NCBI GenBank assembly: GCA_002118135.1 | Contig: BDIU01000371.1 | Location: 62,254 to 126,253 of the forward strand | Reading direction: 5' to 3' | Source: Trebouxia sp. TZW2008 | Lineage: Eukaryota > Chlorophyta > Trebouxiophyceae > Trebouxiales > Trebouxiaceae | DNA length: 64,000 bases | Shown here: piece after piece, positions 35,518 through 47,618 of the stretch | How the letters are laid out: each line of letters opens with the position of its first letter | Position numbering within the stretch: the stretch's first letter is position 1 | Program-made: the position numbers and the translations under genes | Notes under the pieces: model-generated | The model's database searches: none | Seen by the model: the letters and a program-made list of their open reading frames with translations, nothing else | What the model was told of the DNA's origin: nothing

Positions 35518-38500
35518 ATGGAAGAAAAAGCAGAACAAGTGCGTTTGAATGACGATCCGCAAGTCGGCGAAGGATAATGCCCGGCCTGCTGCCTTACCCG
35601 GCTGACTCGTTGCCCATGCATGCAGGCTAAACGGCAGAAGCAGAGCAACAATCTTCTGCTGCTGGCTTGTACACGAGGATATTGCGCAGATGTAAGTTGG
35701 TCACATCTGGCATTACACCGCCAATGCTGCTCGCAATGCGATCCACTGGTGGCGTTGTGCAGGCACAGCGTTTGGTTCAAACAGGTGCCAACATAGCGGC
35801 TCATGACAAGAAACGGGTCACTACACTGCATTTCGCGGCAGCTCACGGACATTTGGACGTCGTCTCTTTCTTATGGTCAAAGGGTGCCGAGCTTGACTGG
35901 GAAACACCTGGTGAGGCAGTGGATCACCTGGCCCTATACGCGATCATAAGCTTGCCGACACGGCGCACATGCTTCTGCAGTCCTATCACACCGCCAAATT
36001 TGTGGACCGTTGCTGGTCACTCTCAAAAGTATACGTCCCTCACACAGAAGTAGCGATGTGCAGATGGAAGGTCGACACTGCATTTGGCAGCTTTGAAGGG
36101 GCATAGCAATGTTGTGAAGTTCCTGCTCAGCAAGCAAGCCTGGGCAGATGCTCAGGATGCACAAGACAACACTGCCATGCATCTTGCTGCCAGGTCAGAA
36201 GTTGCACATCTCACCCAGTGCATGAGACTGTGCTCATCTGTCTGCCATCCTGTGATGCAAGCCGCCAGTTGCGGCTAACCAAGCTGTATGGCAGCAGTGA
36301 AACAAACATGGCTGCCCTATGGGCTCAGTGATGCACCCTTGCAAGAGTTCTTCACAGATACTGCTGTTCTGAGCATTGACCATCAAACATTACTTACCAG
36401 TGCACAGCTAGACTTCAATGCCAGAAAGGTCTACTTTGGATGGAAACAGATGAATGCTGCAGCACGTACATAGCTGGGCCTGCTGAGCCTGTCTAGCATG
36501 CGCTCTGGATGCACGGTTTCGATGATGCATAAAGATCTGCTCTGCCAGCAGGGTTGACGTTGTGCTGCAGAGGTAAGAGCACCCAGACTGTCCAGAAGCT
36601 CCTGGAGGTCTCAGCCAGCACCAACATCACAAACAAGCTAGGACTGACAGCACTTGCAGAGGCAGTTCTCTCAGGCAGGACTGAGATTGCACAGCTGCTT
36701 CTGGACAAGGCGCGACTCTGCAATACATTTTGGGACATGGTCATTAAGGCTGTCAGGGAGTTGTTTATAGACAAATCTGTCTGGCACTGCATGCAACAAA
36801 TGGCTTGCTGAGCAACATGAGATCATGTGAATCAAAACAGCTACGCCATGCTGCACAGTAACAAAATACACATTCAATTTCAAACATGACCCTTCCCTCA
36901 CCTGATTTGTGGTTTTAGACACACCATGCCGTCACCCAAGAGCTGTCACATCGACTGGAGTCAGTGGATTGCATTGCGCGTATGCAGCACTGTGTGCAAA
37001 ATGTTGAAGGAAAGGATGAAACACAACCCCAACCAAAACAAAAAAGAGTGTTTCAAGGCGCAACATAGAGTCGCTGCAAAGCTGTTTGGCTGCTCGAAAT
37101 CAGAGTGTGGCATGCAGGATACAAAGTCGTTGCAAAACAGGTCCAATGGCTGGAGCCTGCTGCACCTGGCTGCGGGAATAGGCCAAGCTGCATCTGTGGA
37201 GATGCTGCTTGGGCGGGGAATTGATGTACATGGTATACTGCATTGTCTGACTGTTGATACACTGTTATACTGTGCATACTAGCAGGGAGCTGTCACACAC
37301 TGTACGCTGTAGTAATGCACCTTTTACACGCAGCAAAAATATGCAGGCTGTGTTGACTTGCTGCTCAAGCGGATATCTGATATACATGGTGTGTTATACT
37401 TGAAGCTCTGTCATACACGTTCCTACTGTGCATATCGTGCTGGTGTTGGGCACAGCCATGCATTTCAGGTAGTCAGTGAATGATTGCTAGTTGGGTGAAT
37501 TGCACCTGATTAGGCAAACTCACTTTGTTAGCAATCACCCCTTTCAAAGCAAGACGTGCGGCCTTACAAATGCATGATGCTGCACTGTGAAGCCTGGCAT
37601 CTGCTGTCTGCTGCACTTACAGGCCTAACACCCACAGCATGCTGGACTGTGATGCTCTTAGTATGATGCTGATTGGCAAGGGGTTGGGTCAGAATGGTAC
37701 ATATGTCGATGCTTTGTGATCAGCCTATTACCAGGAAAGAGACTTGGCAAACCTCACACAAAGGCCTGCCAGCTTGCAATACGAACAAGCTGATGACAAA
37801 GCACAGACACGCACATTGAACATACTCAACCCCCTGCACGTCTGGCTTGACATGCATTTGTGCGATGTACTTGCAGACAAAGAACGGGCATCAGGGCTGA
37901 CCCCACTCCATGCTGCTGCAATGTCTGGCAGTGTGGCTTGTATCAATCTATTGCTTGATGCCGGGGCGTCAACAGCAGCAGCTTCATCAGATGGCAGGTC
38001 TGGCTTCCTGCTTGCTGCGACCACTCTGCACATCGTAACACTGAAGCCACTGCCCTTCCAACCTCCAACCTGTTTGCTGCCGACAATGCATTTGCGGGTG
38101 ATCAGCTGATCAGTGTCAATGTCATTGAGATTGCAATGTCATTAGCATGCAGCCAAATTTGCTCACATCTGGCAGCCAGCAAGCCTGATTACTTCAACCT
38201 ATCAATCCTTTACAACAAGATAGCCACATTTTTTTCTCCAAGAACATCCCGTCTTGCTTTTTCATGGGTTGTAGTACACAAGAAGTCAGACAAAGCATGG
38301 CTTTGTCTCTGCAAGCTGATGCGGCGTTGCATGTTGTCGTGCATGTCAAAATGGCAACACACTGTTCACATATGGTGTATCAAGCTGTGTGCACCACAGT
38401 CACTGTCACTCAAAGCCATGCAAAATGCTAGGCACAGCAACACAGCGAACAAGGCTAAGACAAGGGCATGCTGCTCTGCTTGCAGTGTGCCTGCAGACCT

Positions 38501-41500
38501 GATTGCCCAAGATCACCCAGATAGGTCGCAGTTGCTGGTGCTGCTTAAGGCCTCTGCTGCACCATCAAAGTCAACACAGAGAAGTGCAGGCAAGCGAGCA
38601 GATTCAAGCTCAGCACAAACACTTGCCAGTTCAGCTCTGCCACAAGTGCAGAAGTTCAGGGTAGGTAGCTGATAAGCTCAGATTGTATATTCACCAGTCT
38701 GCAATGTAACCCAAATAGACATGTATTTGACAGCACTTGCTGTCTGCATCTAGCATTGCAAGGACGGCACTTGTGCATGCTGCAATGCAAAGCTATGCTG
38801 CGAGTGACCTGCTGGAGCAGAGTGCCCTGCCATGTGTCATTCATATAATCAATGGCTACTGGTTACTGAGCAAGGTCTGGCTACGTAGGCTTTTATTGAG
38901 GCTGCTCAGCCGCAGGGGGGAGGGAGGGGGGGCTAAAACCCCAACCCTGCCTTCATCACTGACAACTGACTGCGCAATTCCTGTTGCTTTCCGCTTCAGG
39001 AATTGCGCAATTGCTGAACAAGGTTTGGCTTTCCAGGCTCTGATGCAGCTCAGGATTGAGCAGTGGGATGAAAGCCCCCAAGTCACCTTGATTATTGTTT
39101 GGCTGTTGAGTTTGCACAGCTACCTAGCAAGGTCTGGTTTTCCAGGCTCTAAGCTCCTCATCAGAAGAGAGCAGGGCGATAGTGGAATGAGGCGTTGTCA
39201 GCGAACAAATTGCAAACGTCCTTTTGCCATCTGTCACTACTTGTCAAGCAAGCTCTGATTTTGCAGGCTTTGAATGATGCTGCTCAGCTGAAGAGGGTGG
39301 AGCGATGGGGTGAGGGCGGGCCCCAAGACCCCCAAATTGCTGATGAGCTCAAGCAGTTCTGGCCAGAGGTGAAGAAGAGGACTGCGCTGACCCATAAGAC
39401 TGTTCAAGTGCTGGCTCTGCACAAGGTGCGTCATTTGTTCTTCAACCACGCATTACCTTCTGGCTGTATAGACGCTGAGCCAAACTCAATGTCAAACGTC
39501 ATGCAAACTTCCCTCTTCTGAGCAGCGTCTGCAAAGAAGCTCAGCACAGCTTCAGTGGTTTCAAGAAAACCACATGGTGCACTGACTAAGGGTAAGCTTG
39601 GCTGATCTGCAATGGCTACCAGCGTGACCGTTTCTGGTGGCAAGACTAGAGCAAGCGTAGCCCTCATGCTGACGCGTCTATGACTGAAGAGCCCAGCCCT
39701 TACCTGGCAGTCAGACTCACCACCTTGCTGAGATGAGTCCTTTGTCAGATCTTGCACCTTGTAGTGTGAACCTTGCCCCCAAATACATTCTAGAGACAGC
39801 ACACGCATTGTATGGCTGTGGTTTGGCTTCTGTGTTGCTGCTCAGGTGGTCATAGCACATGAGTCGCCTGACTGTGATTACGCTTCTGTTTTCATGAGCA
39901 GGTGCTGATGATGCTGCGTGATGATGAAGATTACCAGAAGGATGTGGGCAATTCTGACACAATGGACGCCATCCTCAGTGATGTGAAGCAGCACCCAGAG
40001 AAGCTACAACAGTACGCTCACATGCCCATTGCTTCTACTCTTGTATCTGCCTCTTGATTTCAAGTCACCAAACTTGTTGAGCTTGATGTCTTGCATGCTC
40101 ACTGTTGACAACGGCTGCGTCTCTTTGATGCTATTCACATGCCCAGGAGTTGAGCCTTGATGCTCACCGCATTGTGGTATGCAACACTGGTCAACAGTAC
40201 ACGTCACGGCACAGCATCCACAGCCACCGTGTGTCCCATTGCATGTTGCCTGAGATGTCACCGCATGCACCAGCAGGGCCATGATTGCATCCTCTGTCGT
40301 ATGTTATTGAAATGCTTTTGGTTGCCAGAGGCTAGGCTTGTCAATGTACCTGGGCCAAACACTTCAATCACAATTATACTTGCATCTGCATTTACAAGCA
40401 GCCAACGCTGGCAGTTATGTAGTACTGAAAACAGCACGCATCCGGTCCACGCTTCTGTCACAGCATGCATCTGACATTTTGCATGCTGAAGTACTGTCAG
40501 TGTGATCTGAGCATTCACATCATACTTGCAGGTACAGCACAGATCCTGCCAAGCAGAACGTGTTCAAAAAGATGGAGCTGTTCACAGTAAGCTTTTGAGC
40601 CCTCCCTGCATGCAAATTTCCAAAATGCAGTGCCTGCTTGCATGCAACGATGAATTCAGAATCTCACCAGGGCTTTGGCTTTGGTGCTGTGCAAGGATAC
40701 AGCATCACTCCATTGTCAGCACAAAGGCAGCTGATAGCCTTGCGGGGCTTCAATTGCAAGCATTGTGGACCATACAGCAGATGATGCACATGCCTTTCAT
40801 TGTTGTTTACCACAGCCACGTGTTGGCACAGTTGGCGCTGCATCCCCTTCATACATGAAAAACCTGTCAGACTCATGCATGCCTTGACGTCATGCAGTGA
40901 TCTGCATGGTTTGCTCGTACTGTAGTGCCAAAACAAAGCTATTTGCATCCCATATGAGCTGAGAAATTGGGCCGGGCACAAACATAATGCTCAGCATGTG
41001 TGCTGCAGATGGTGTGCAAGGCAACTGATCAGAGGGGCAAGGTGCCATGGCAGGAAACCCTGATCCCTCCAGACAACCCTGCCTGGAAGGTACGCCCCCT
41101 CTCCTGCCCCAAAACCCCCTCCCCCACAACCCCACCCCTGCTGTCGTCAGGATTGCTTTTGCCCTCTTAGTCATGCCCAAAACAGCATGCACGCGCTGAA
41201 ATTTCTTTGCACTCACAAGCTTGCTGCATGCTTGCCTGTGCACAGCTAGAGTCACAGCTGCTTTGGACATTTGACATGCTTGGGCAAGTCTTGTTCTGGA
41301 GCTTGTGTGTTGCTTCCAGAATCGCTTGCTGTGGTGCATGAAAGCAGCAGTTTTGTTTAGAAGCTCTGTGCAAAGCACATTGTGTGTCAGTACAGGAGCA
41401 AGATCAAACTCGCAAAAAGGGTTTGGAGATGATGCTACGCAGCCAGCAAGAAGCTATCATTGCAGCTGCTCTGGCAGGTGAGCGTAGGTCATGTGACAAA

Positions 41501-42532
41501 GCTACTATTGCTGTGCCGAATGTCAATCAAACCTTCCAGAAAGCATCAGAACCCACATTCTCGGGATGCTACATGACCATGTCAGCAGCCTGTTTCCGAT
41601 CGCTGTTGTCCCTGCTGTCTGAGTGGTGCACAGCATATCCTGCTGAGAACAGCAAACACTGCACCTTGACAGACACAGCCAAGCGCTGCTGGCATGAATG
41701 CAGGCTCTGAAGAAGAAGCTACAAAGATGGCAAATGCAGCTGAAGCTAGCAGCAGAAAACGTTTGCAGCAGTCCCAACAGGCAACAGCTGCCACCGCCAG
41801 TGCCACCTCCAGCAAGCCAGAAGCCACTGCCAGCAGCAGCAATGACAGAGGTGGCGCAGCTACATCAACAGGTGCTACTGACCAACCTGCTCAAGCAAGA
41901 GTCAGGTCACGCAAACCTCAGCAAAAGGGTGGTCAACCAGCCACTGCTTCAGATGCTGTCAACAGCAGCCTGGATCCTGATGAACTTCAGGTCATGACAT
42001 GGAAGGTGAGCTGCTGTGCTGTGCTGTGCTGTGCCGTGCCGTGCCGTGCCGTGCCGTGCCGTGCCGTGCCGTGCCGTGCCTCCTCAGCACAGTGTTCATG
42101 ACCATGCTGTAGCAGATTGCCATGCTCAGCATTCTATGCTCCCGCCCAGGCTCCTCAGCGCCCAGCAAGCAATCACGCAGCTGCAGATCCCCATGCTTGG
42201 CAACAGTCTGCTGCAGTTGCTGTATATACTTTGCTTGGGCTTCGCTGCTGCTCAGATTGAGTCATGGCACTGAGCAAGCCTTGGTGCTAAGATGCTTGCA
42301 TGTCCAGCACAGACATACGCTCATGCTCAAGGAGTGTCTTGATATGCAGGAAGCACTTTGGCATCTGCGATGGCAAATTGGTGGTTACGCAGTCTTGCTC
42401 TTGGCATTCTGGGTGTGGCTTCTGTGGACTGACCACCAGGCAGCACAGCGCAACAAGGCAGCTGTGAGCAATGCATCTGATCCGGCTTCAGATGCAAACT
42501 CTTTATACATCCGCAATGCTGAGATGTTGTGA
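35518..42532 (+). CDS. Ankyrin-repeat protein with STI1-like segment and C-terminal membrane anchor
   Basis: Early exons join cleanly: from 35518 (MEEKAEQ), 35626-35691 (NNLLLLACTRGYCAD), 35763-35910 (TTLHFAAAHGHLDVVSFLWS), 36064-36193 (STLHLAALKGHSNVVKFLLS) and from 36571 (LTALAEAVLSGRTEIAQLLL). Further ankyrin exons lie near 37.15 kb (WSLLHLAAGIGQAASVEMLL) and 37.9 kb (LTPLHAAAMSGSVACINLLL). Later exons carry KQFWPEVKKRTALTHKTVQV (39.3 kb), then VLMMLRDDEDYQKDVGNSD and DAILSDVKQHPEKLQQYSTD (39.9 and 40.53 kb). This fits the helical, DPxxQ-like STI1 pattern of Hsp70/Hsp90 co-chaperones. A low-complexity Ala/Ser/Gln exon follows at 41.7 kb. The final exon ends with GGYAVLLLAFWVWLLW, a single hydrophobic helix, and a short polar tail. 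Predicted tail-anchored adaptor; partners unknown. The central joins are not fully resolved. Confidence 0.65.
38870..39430 (+). repeat. Four-step exon ladder in the ankyrin gene
   Basis: Blocks beginning AGCAAGGTCTGG or similar, with an AG acceptor and GGCTYT, start near 38870, 39020, 39125 and 39245. The last one opens the intact exon (39265-39426) that encodes ALNDAAQLKRVERWGEGG. The earlier three resemble its first 60-90 bp but are broken by frameshifts and G-rich expansions. Confidence 0.7.
38971..39009. repeat. Perfect 13-bp inverted repeat with 13-nt loop
   Basis: TGCGCAATTCCTG at 38971-38983 is followed by its exact reverse complement at 38997-39009. It lies within the decayed exon ladder of the ankyrin gene. 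It could form a stable hairpin in DNA or pre-mRNA. Confidence 0.85.
42014..42080 (+). repeat. (GTGCY)n pentanucleotide repeat just after a splice donor
   Basis: About 13 units, first GTGCT and then GTGCC, begin within about 10 bp of the GTGAGC donor that follows the exon ending MTWK in the ankyrin gene. Confidence 0.9.
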
Positions 42533-43400
42533 TACCCCCACATTGGCCATGTGGTGGCCGCATTTGCCTCTACTTGAGACACAGCTGACATCTTGACATG
42601 TTATCACCAGGTCCTGCATGAGCAAAGCAGCTGCAACAACGATGAATTTGCGTATGCCAACCTCCATGCATGTCACATGATCATCGTATGAGGTGATTTG
42701 TTTCGTTGATCTAAAATCACACAATGCGCAATTGGCCTCATGTGCAAAATCAACACGCGACAACAAGCTGCAGTGCATACACAGCAATGGTTTTCATGGC
42801 TCATTGACATGGGTTGTCTGTCCATCATGCTTTGCTTGCATGGCTGGAGGTCTACTGCAATTATTATACAGGCCGCTGTACTTACTTAGCAGCTGTTGCG
42901 TTGAGCTCAATGCATGCTCCTTTGAGAAGCGGTTAACCTGTCCCTGTTTTCAACACAGGAGGGAAGATGTTCTGCTGCTCGACTGCCCCGACCCTAGGGC
43001 CCAGGCATTAGGGTGATCAATTGTGAATTTCGGAGGCAAGCTAATTCGACGCTTGAAGCCAGGCTCGAAGCCAAGCATTTTAGCGAAATGAGTCGCACCT
43101 GAGGGCAAAACCGTCACGTTGCGATGCAAGTTTCAATGCCGATGCAGGAGTTTCATGTCAAGTATCCTGGTCGGATGCGCTGACTCTGAAACTGGGTCAA
43201 GACTGGATGGCCTGGGCCATATGTGATTGAACAGTCTCCACCCTGCTCGTGCTTACGCCCTCATTGTTAGAAGCGCTGGTCCGCCTCAGCCAGCAGTGTT
43301 GCTCAGCAAGCTCTACCTTGGCGCTGAGACCACACTTCAAGCACGCAAAGCATGACTTCCCTCTCGAGCGTCACCTCCTGCTTTTTTATTAATGCCAAGC
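42533..43400. other. Intergenic stretch
   Basis: Downstream of the ankyrin gene. A short acceptor-like frame near 42960-43016 encodes REDVLLLDCPDPRAQALG, but I cannot place it in a gene. Otherwise nothing is seen. Confidence 0.35.
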
Positions 43401-43419
43401 TCCAGTTGAGTGCATTGGC

Positions 43420-43680
43420 CTGACACTGCTGTCACGTGTTGCAGGCAAGGAAGAGGATTATGGCAAAAATGTGCCCCCAACCACAGCCCCAGCTGGTTGC
43501 AGTGGGCTGACACTGCTGTCATGTGCTGCAGGCAAGGAAGAGAAGTGTAGCACAGGTGTGCCTCCGCCCACAGCCCCAGCTGGTTGCAGTGGGCTGACAC
43601 TGCTGTCATGTGCTGCAGGCAAGCAAGAGGAGTGTAGCACAGGTGTGCCTCCACCCACACCCAAGACAGGCAGCAGCGAG
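43420..43680 (+). repeat. Three tandem 87-bp units with splice-acceptor-like sites
   Basis: Units start near 43420, 43506 and 43593. Each has CTGACACTGCTGTCA, then TGCTGCAGGCAAGGAAGAG, then CCCACAGCCCCAGCTGG. The acceptor-like TGCTGCAG followed by GCAAG is kept in all three. They lie just upstream of the ubiquitin-like gene and may be copies of one of its 5' exons. Confidence 0.85.
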
Positions 43681-43812
43681 GCTCCAGCAGGAAGAGGCAC
43701 CAAGGCCTCAGCCTGAGCTGAGGCAACACCAAAGTCTCGCCAGCTCTGCAAAAAGCGAGGGCTCAGCTCAGAGCCTGGTTTTGGGCCAGCCACGCCCGAC
43801 CTACCTGCCCAT

Positions 43813-46800
43813 TTGACAGCAGAACCTTCCATGTCTGCTGTTTTGACTGCTGTGGACACGGCTGCCACCCCCCCTGCAACCCCCCTGACTGGCCTCTCCA
43901 TCCCTGCTGCCACCCCTCTGACTGGCCTCTTACCCCCTGCTGCCACCCCTCAGGGTCTCAACCTCGCTGTGCCTCCTGGTGGTGCCTCTGCTGCAATCAG
44001 ACCTGACTGTAACAGCCCTGGACCGGATGCCAGCCCTACTGTATCTGACCCTGGAATGCACGCTGCACCCCCTGCCACCCCCCTGCTGGCCACTCTGACC
44101 CCTGCTGCCCCTCAAGGGCTGAATCTCACAGCTCAAGCTGGTCACCCTGGAGCAGCCAGTCCTAATCACAGCAGCTGTGTGCCAGTTTACAGCTCTGCTG
44201 CATGTACCTCTGCACTGTACGCGGTGCCCACAGCTTCCATGCAGCTGTCTGGCATTCAAGCCACTGTAGCCTACCCTGTGGCAGCTGCGCCCGTCAGCTT
44301 CACTGCCAGGCTCTTGATGGGTGAGGACATGTGCTGGGAAGAGAGCACAGTTGCATCAGCTACCACCACCACTGGAAAGATCTGGGGTGAGTTTGCTGGC
44401 TACCTGCACTTGGACCCGCAGATGCTGAAATCGGCAGTGTGCAATGGGCAGTCTCTCCAGGCACAACAGACCCTGGGTCAGTGAGCAAGGGCACGGCTGT
44501 GCAGCTGGACTTTGCCCTCCACCCAGCAGGCCTTCACACAGTGCAGCTTGTAATCTGCGCCTGCAATGGTGCTCGCAAAAGCGCCACTTTCTTGCTGATG
44601 AATGTTCCAGCAAGGGCGCTGAAGCGCTGGGCAGACAGGCAGAGTCTACCCTTTGACAAGCTGCGATTTGGGCACAAGGGCAGCTCAATTCCCATGCTCA
44701 GCACCTTCCAGGCTCTGGGCTTGAGCAATGGCGATGTTCTGGAGATGGTGATGCTGGAGGCTACTAGTGGGACGTCAGCGGCTGGTTCTACACATGCTGC
44801 AGCTACTCAGGTGGGCTTGTGACCTCGTTGACTTCAACACACAGCTGGGCATGGGGGTTGACGGTGCATCAGTTTGGCTCAGTTTGCATCAGTCATGCAA
44901 CTGTATACCGTGTTTGTCTTGTATACATAACATACTTGCAGTGAGCCTGGATGACTTGCTCCAATACCCAACACAATGCGCACAGTCAGGGAGCAGCTAG
45001 AACCAGTTGCAGATGCAAGCCACCTCATCTAACAGTCCTGCGTGTTTGCTTCGATGCACAAAGCAGCACTGTGCATAGTTCAAGTCCCCTTATGCTGAGA
45101 TGTTTTCAAGTGACAACGTTTGTTCTTTGCATTCGTTTGTACTGAAACAGTCGGCACGCACATCACAAAATCTTCAGGTACTTGGGATTAGTGTGAACAA
45201 CAATGAGTTCAAGCAATAATGCAACAAATGAAGCAACAAAAGCAGATCTGCCTGTGCGCAGTAGAGCTTGCTGCAAACTTCCTGTGTATGTCTGTTGTTG
45301 CAAATGTTGTAACATGAATAAATATAGTGTGCTGCTGCAGGCTAGCAGTGCTGCTCCATCGCAGACCACCAATGGTCAAACTACGCCAAGTGTGTTCTTC
45401 AGGCTCAGCATGCCAGATGCTGCATCTGCAGCAGTTTCCACCCCACAGCAGCAGCCTGAGCCAATGGATGAGGACCCACACGCATCCTCCATCTTCAGCA
45501 GGTTGAGCAGACCAGGAGTTGCAATTCCTATCCCTTCCTTTTCTGCTGTAGTCAGTCACCAGTCACAGGCCACAGCTGCGGCAGCCTCACCCCAACAGCA
45601 GGCACCTCAGCCCATGGAGGATCAAACCTCCAGTGTGTCAAGCAGGCTCAGCATTTGAGGTGTTACAGCTCCTGTCTTTCCCCCTTCTCCTGTACCAAGC
45701 TGGCAGCCTGCATCACAGCTTTCAGGTGCTGCCCCTGCAGCAATCCCTACCCTGCCACCGCCCACAGCTGCAGCAGCGTCAACTGATCAGCAGCAACCTC
45801 AGGCATCAAACGTGTTCAGCAGTTTGAGCAGTTCTGGCAGCGCAGCTGCTGTCACTGCTCCTGTGGTCCAGCGTGGCTGAACCAGATGGCTGCTCAGTAT
45901 GCAACTGCTGCTCCTGCAGCAGTTGCCACTCCAACACAGGCCACAGCTGCAGCCTGTTGACAGCACTGATGTAGCGGTGATGATCGTGAGGAAGGGCACA
46001 CCAGGCGGCATCACCAGGGGCCCCAAGACTGCTAAGCTGGGGGAGTGCCTTGGTACCTGGTGTCAGCATCAGGGCCTGTTGCCTGAAGCCCTCAGTGTCT
46101 TCCACAATGGGGTTGCTGTTGGCATGGAGATGTGGGCTACTACTTTTGAGCTGCTGGGATGGGGCTCTGAAATTACGTTGCATATCAAGGTAGATATTTT
46201 GTGGCTGTGCCCATCACCACAAAGTTGATGCTGCAATTGATGCTTCATGACATATGAGCGCTATCTTTGCTGATGCAAGCATTTGCCTCTGGACTTTGCG
46301 TGCAACATGTAATACCCCTCAACCCCTTTGGAACTGAACCTCCGCCCCCTCTCCCTCTTCCCCTCCTCTTACTAGCCTACCCGCTGAAATCCCCTAGTTT
46401 TTGAATTGGGCTCTGGATGCTAGGGGTATCATCTCCTGAAAACTTGAACACTTGGATGCTTGCCAGGGGAAGCAGGCAGCTTGTAGGGTCCAATCAGGGT
46501 CTTTCTGTGTTTTGCATGGCAGGGTCCAATGGGTGTTGGTGCATGGGACACTTTGCAATCAATGAGTACAATGCATTTATCGTCATTGCATTGTATCAAT
46601 TTTCTTTACCTTGTTTCATGCGCATGCAGGTCACAAGCACTGGGCAGCAGCTAGCAAGTGCAGCAATGCCCTACACTGGCCCTCCGTTCCTCCAGCAGCA
46701 GCAGCAGCAGCCTCAGAATGCAGCTGGAGCAGCACCCACTCTGTCTACCCAGGGTTCAAAGCAGCAGGAGCCGACTGTCAGCACTCCATCAAGGCTAGAC

Positions 46801-47407
46801 AAGGTCAAGGGCATTTTATCAGCTCCTTACATTTGCACTGACACGCCCTCCCCCTCGGCTGTTGACAGCCAGTTTCAATCACCAGGCTGCTGCGCCATCA
46901 CCCACTGCAGCAGCTGCTCAGGGGACACAGGGACAGTCATCTGAACCAGCAGCAGCAGCAGTGCCCAGCACCTCAAACGCTGCTGCGAATGCCACAGCTG
47001 TTCAAGACAGTCACGCTGCAGCTGATTCAGCATCAATGCCTGGCACCTCACACGCCGGTGCCGATGCCACAGCTGCAGAGGCATCTATTCCAACAGGGTG
47101 GTACTCAAGGGGCGGCAGGACAAAAGGCTGGTCAAGGTATGGACAGCAGCCTCGCAGCAGACAGATCAAGGTGGCAGAGGGTGTGCTTTCTCACCATGCT
47201 GCAGAACAGGAGCAACAGGCTGCAGCATCAGCAGTGCCTGCAAAGCCTGCTTTTGGCAGCTCTGCAGGAGGTTTTGGTCTCAAAGCGCTTGCAGATGCTG
47301 CAAATAGTCAAGCAGCTGCTGATGTGACTGCTGCAAAGGAGAATGCAAGCGGCAAAACGGCTCTGGATTTTCTAGCTGAGGCCGCACTCATGTGCCAGGA
47401 CCTTTGA
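43813..47407 (+). CDS. Low-complexity protein with two ubiquitin/SUMO-like segments
   Basis: Starts with MTAEPSMSAVLTAVDTAATP and a Pro/Ala/Thr-rich region with repeated PxATPLTGL. A short intron (donor near 44387, acceptor near 44420) joins in phase to a segment ending LPFDKLRFGHKGSSIPMLST, then LGLSNGDVLEMVML. This matches the end of a SUMO/Rad60-SLD fold, where a hydrophobic strand is followed by a GMxDGDxIEV-like turn. A second such segment lies at about 45965-46190 (VAVMIVRKGTPGG and LLGWGSEITLHIKV). Between them are repeats of the form QQQPxPMxxD...SxFSRLS. The 3' part (46.63-47.41 kb) is Gln/Ala-rich and ends LDFLAEAALMCQDL. Two in-frame TGA codons (45656 and about 45878) interrupt the repeat region, so either unresolved splicing or a partly broken gene must be assumed. 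Confidence 0.5.
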
Positions 47408-47618
47408 GGACGCAGAGCATTGCTGCTTGCAGTGCATTGTCCGAGTTGTGTCCACATCATGTGGTGCTGCGCTGTACATGATCCTATGATAGGACGTCCC
47501 TGAGACGTTCTTGCTGTACAATGGCACATTTTTCAAGGTCGATGTAGCTACTGTCATCAGAGCCTTCATCAGCATCAATGTATCAGCCATGCCGTACATA
47601 TGCAGATAAGGTCAAACT

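Noticed and set aside
45656..45880. Reassigned stop codons (TGA as sense)
   Set aside because: The confident genes (SDR, ASS, CoA-transferase, aldo/keto reductase) contain no internal TGA and two of them end with TGA, so local decay or splicing is more likely than a variant code.
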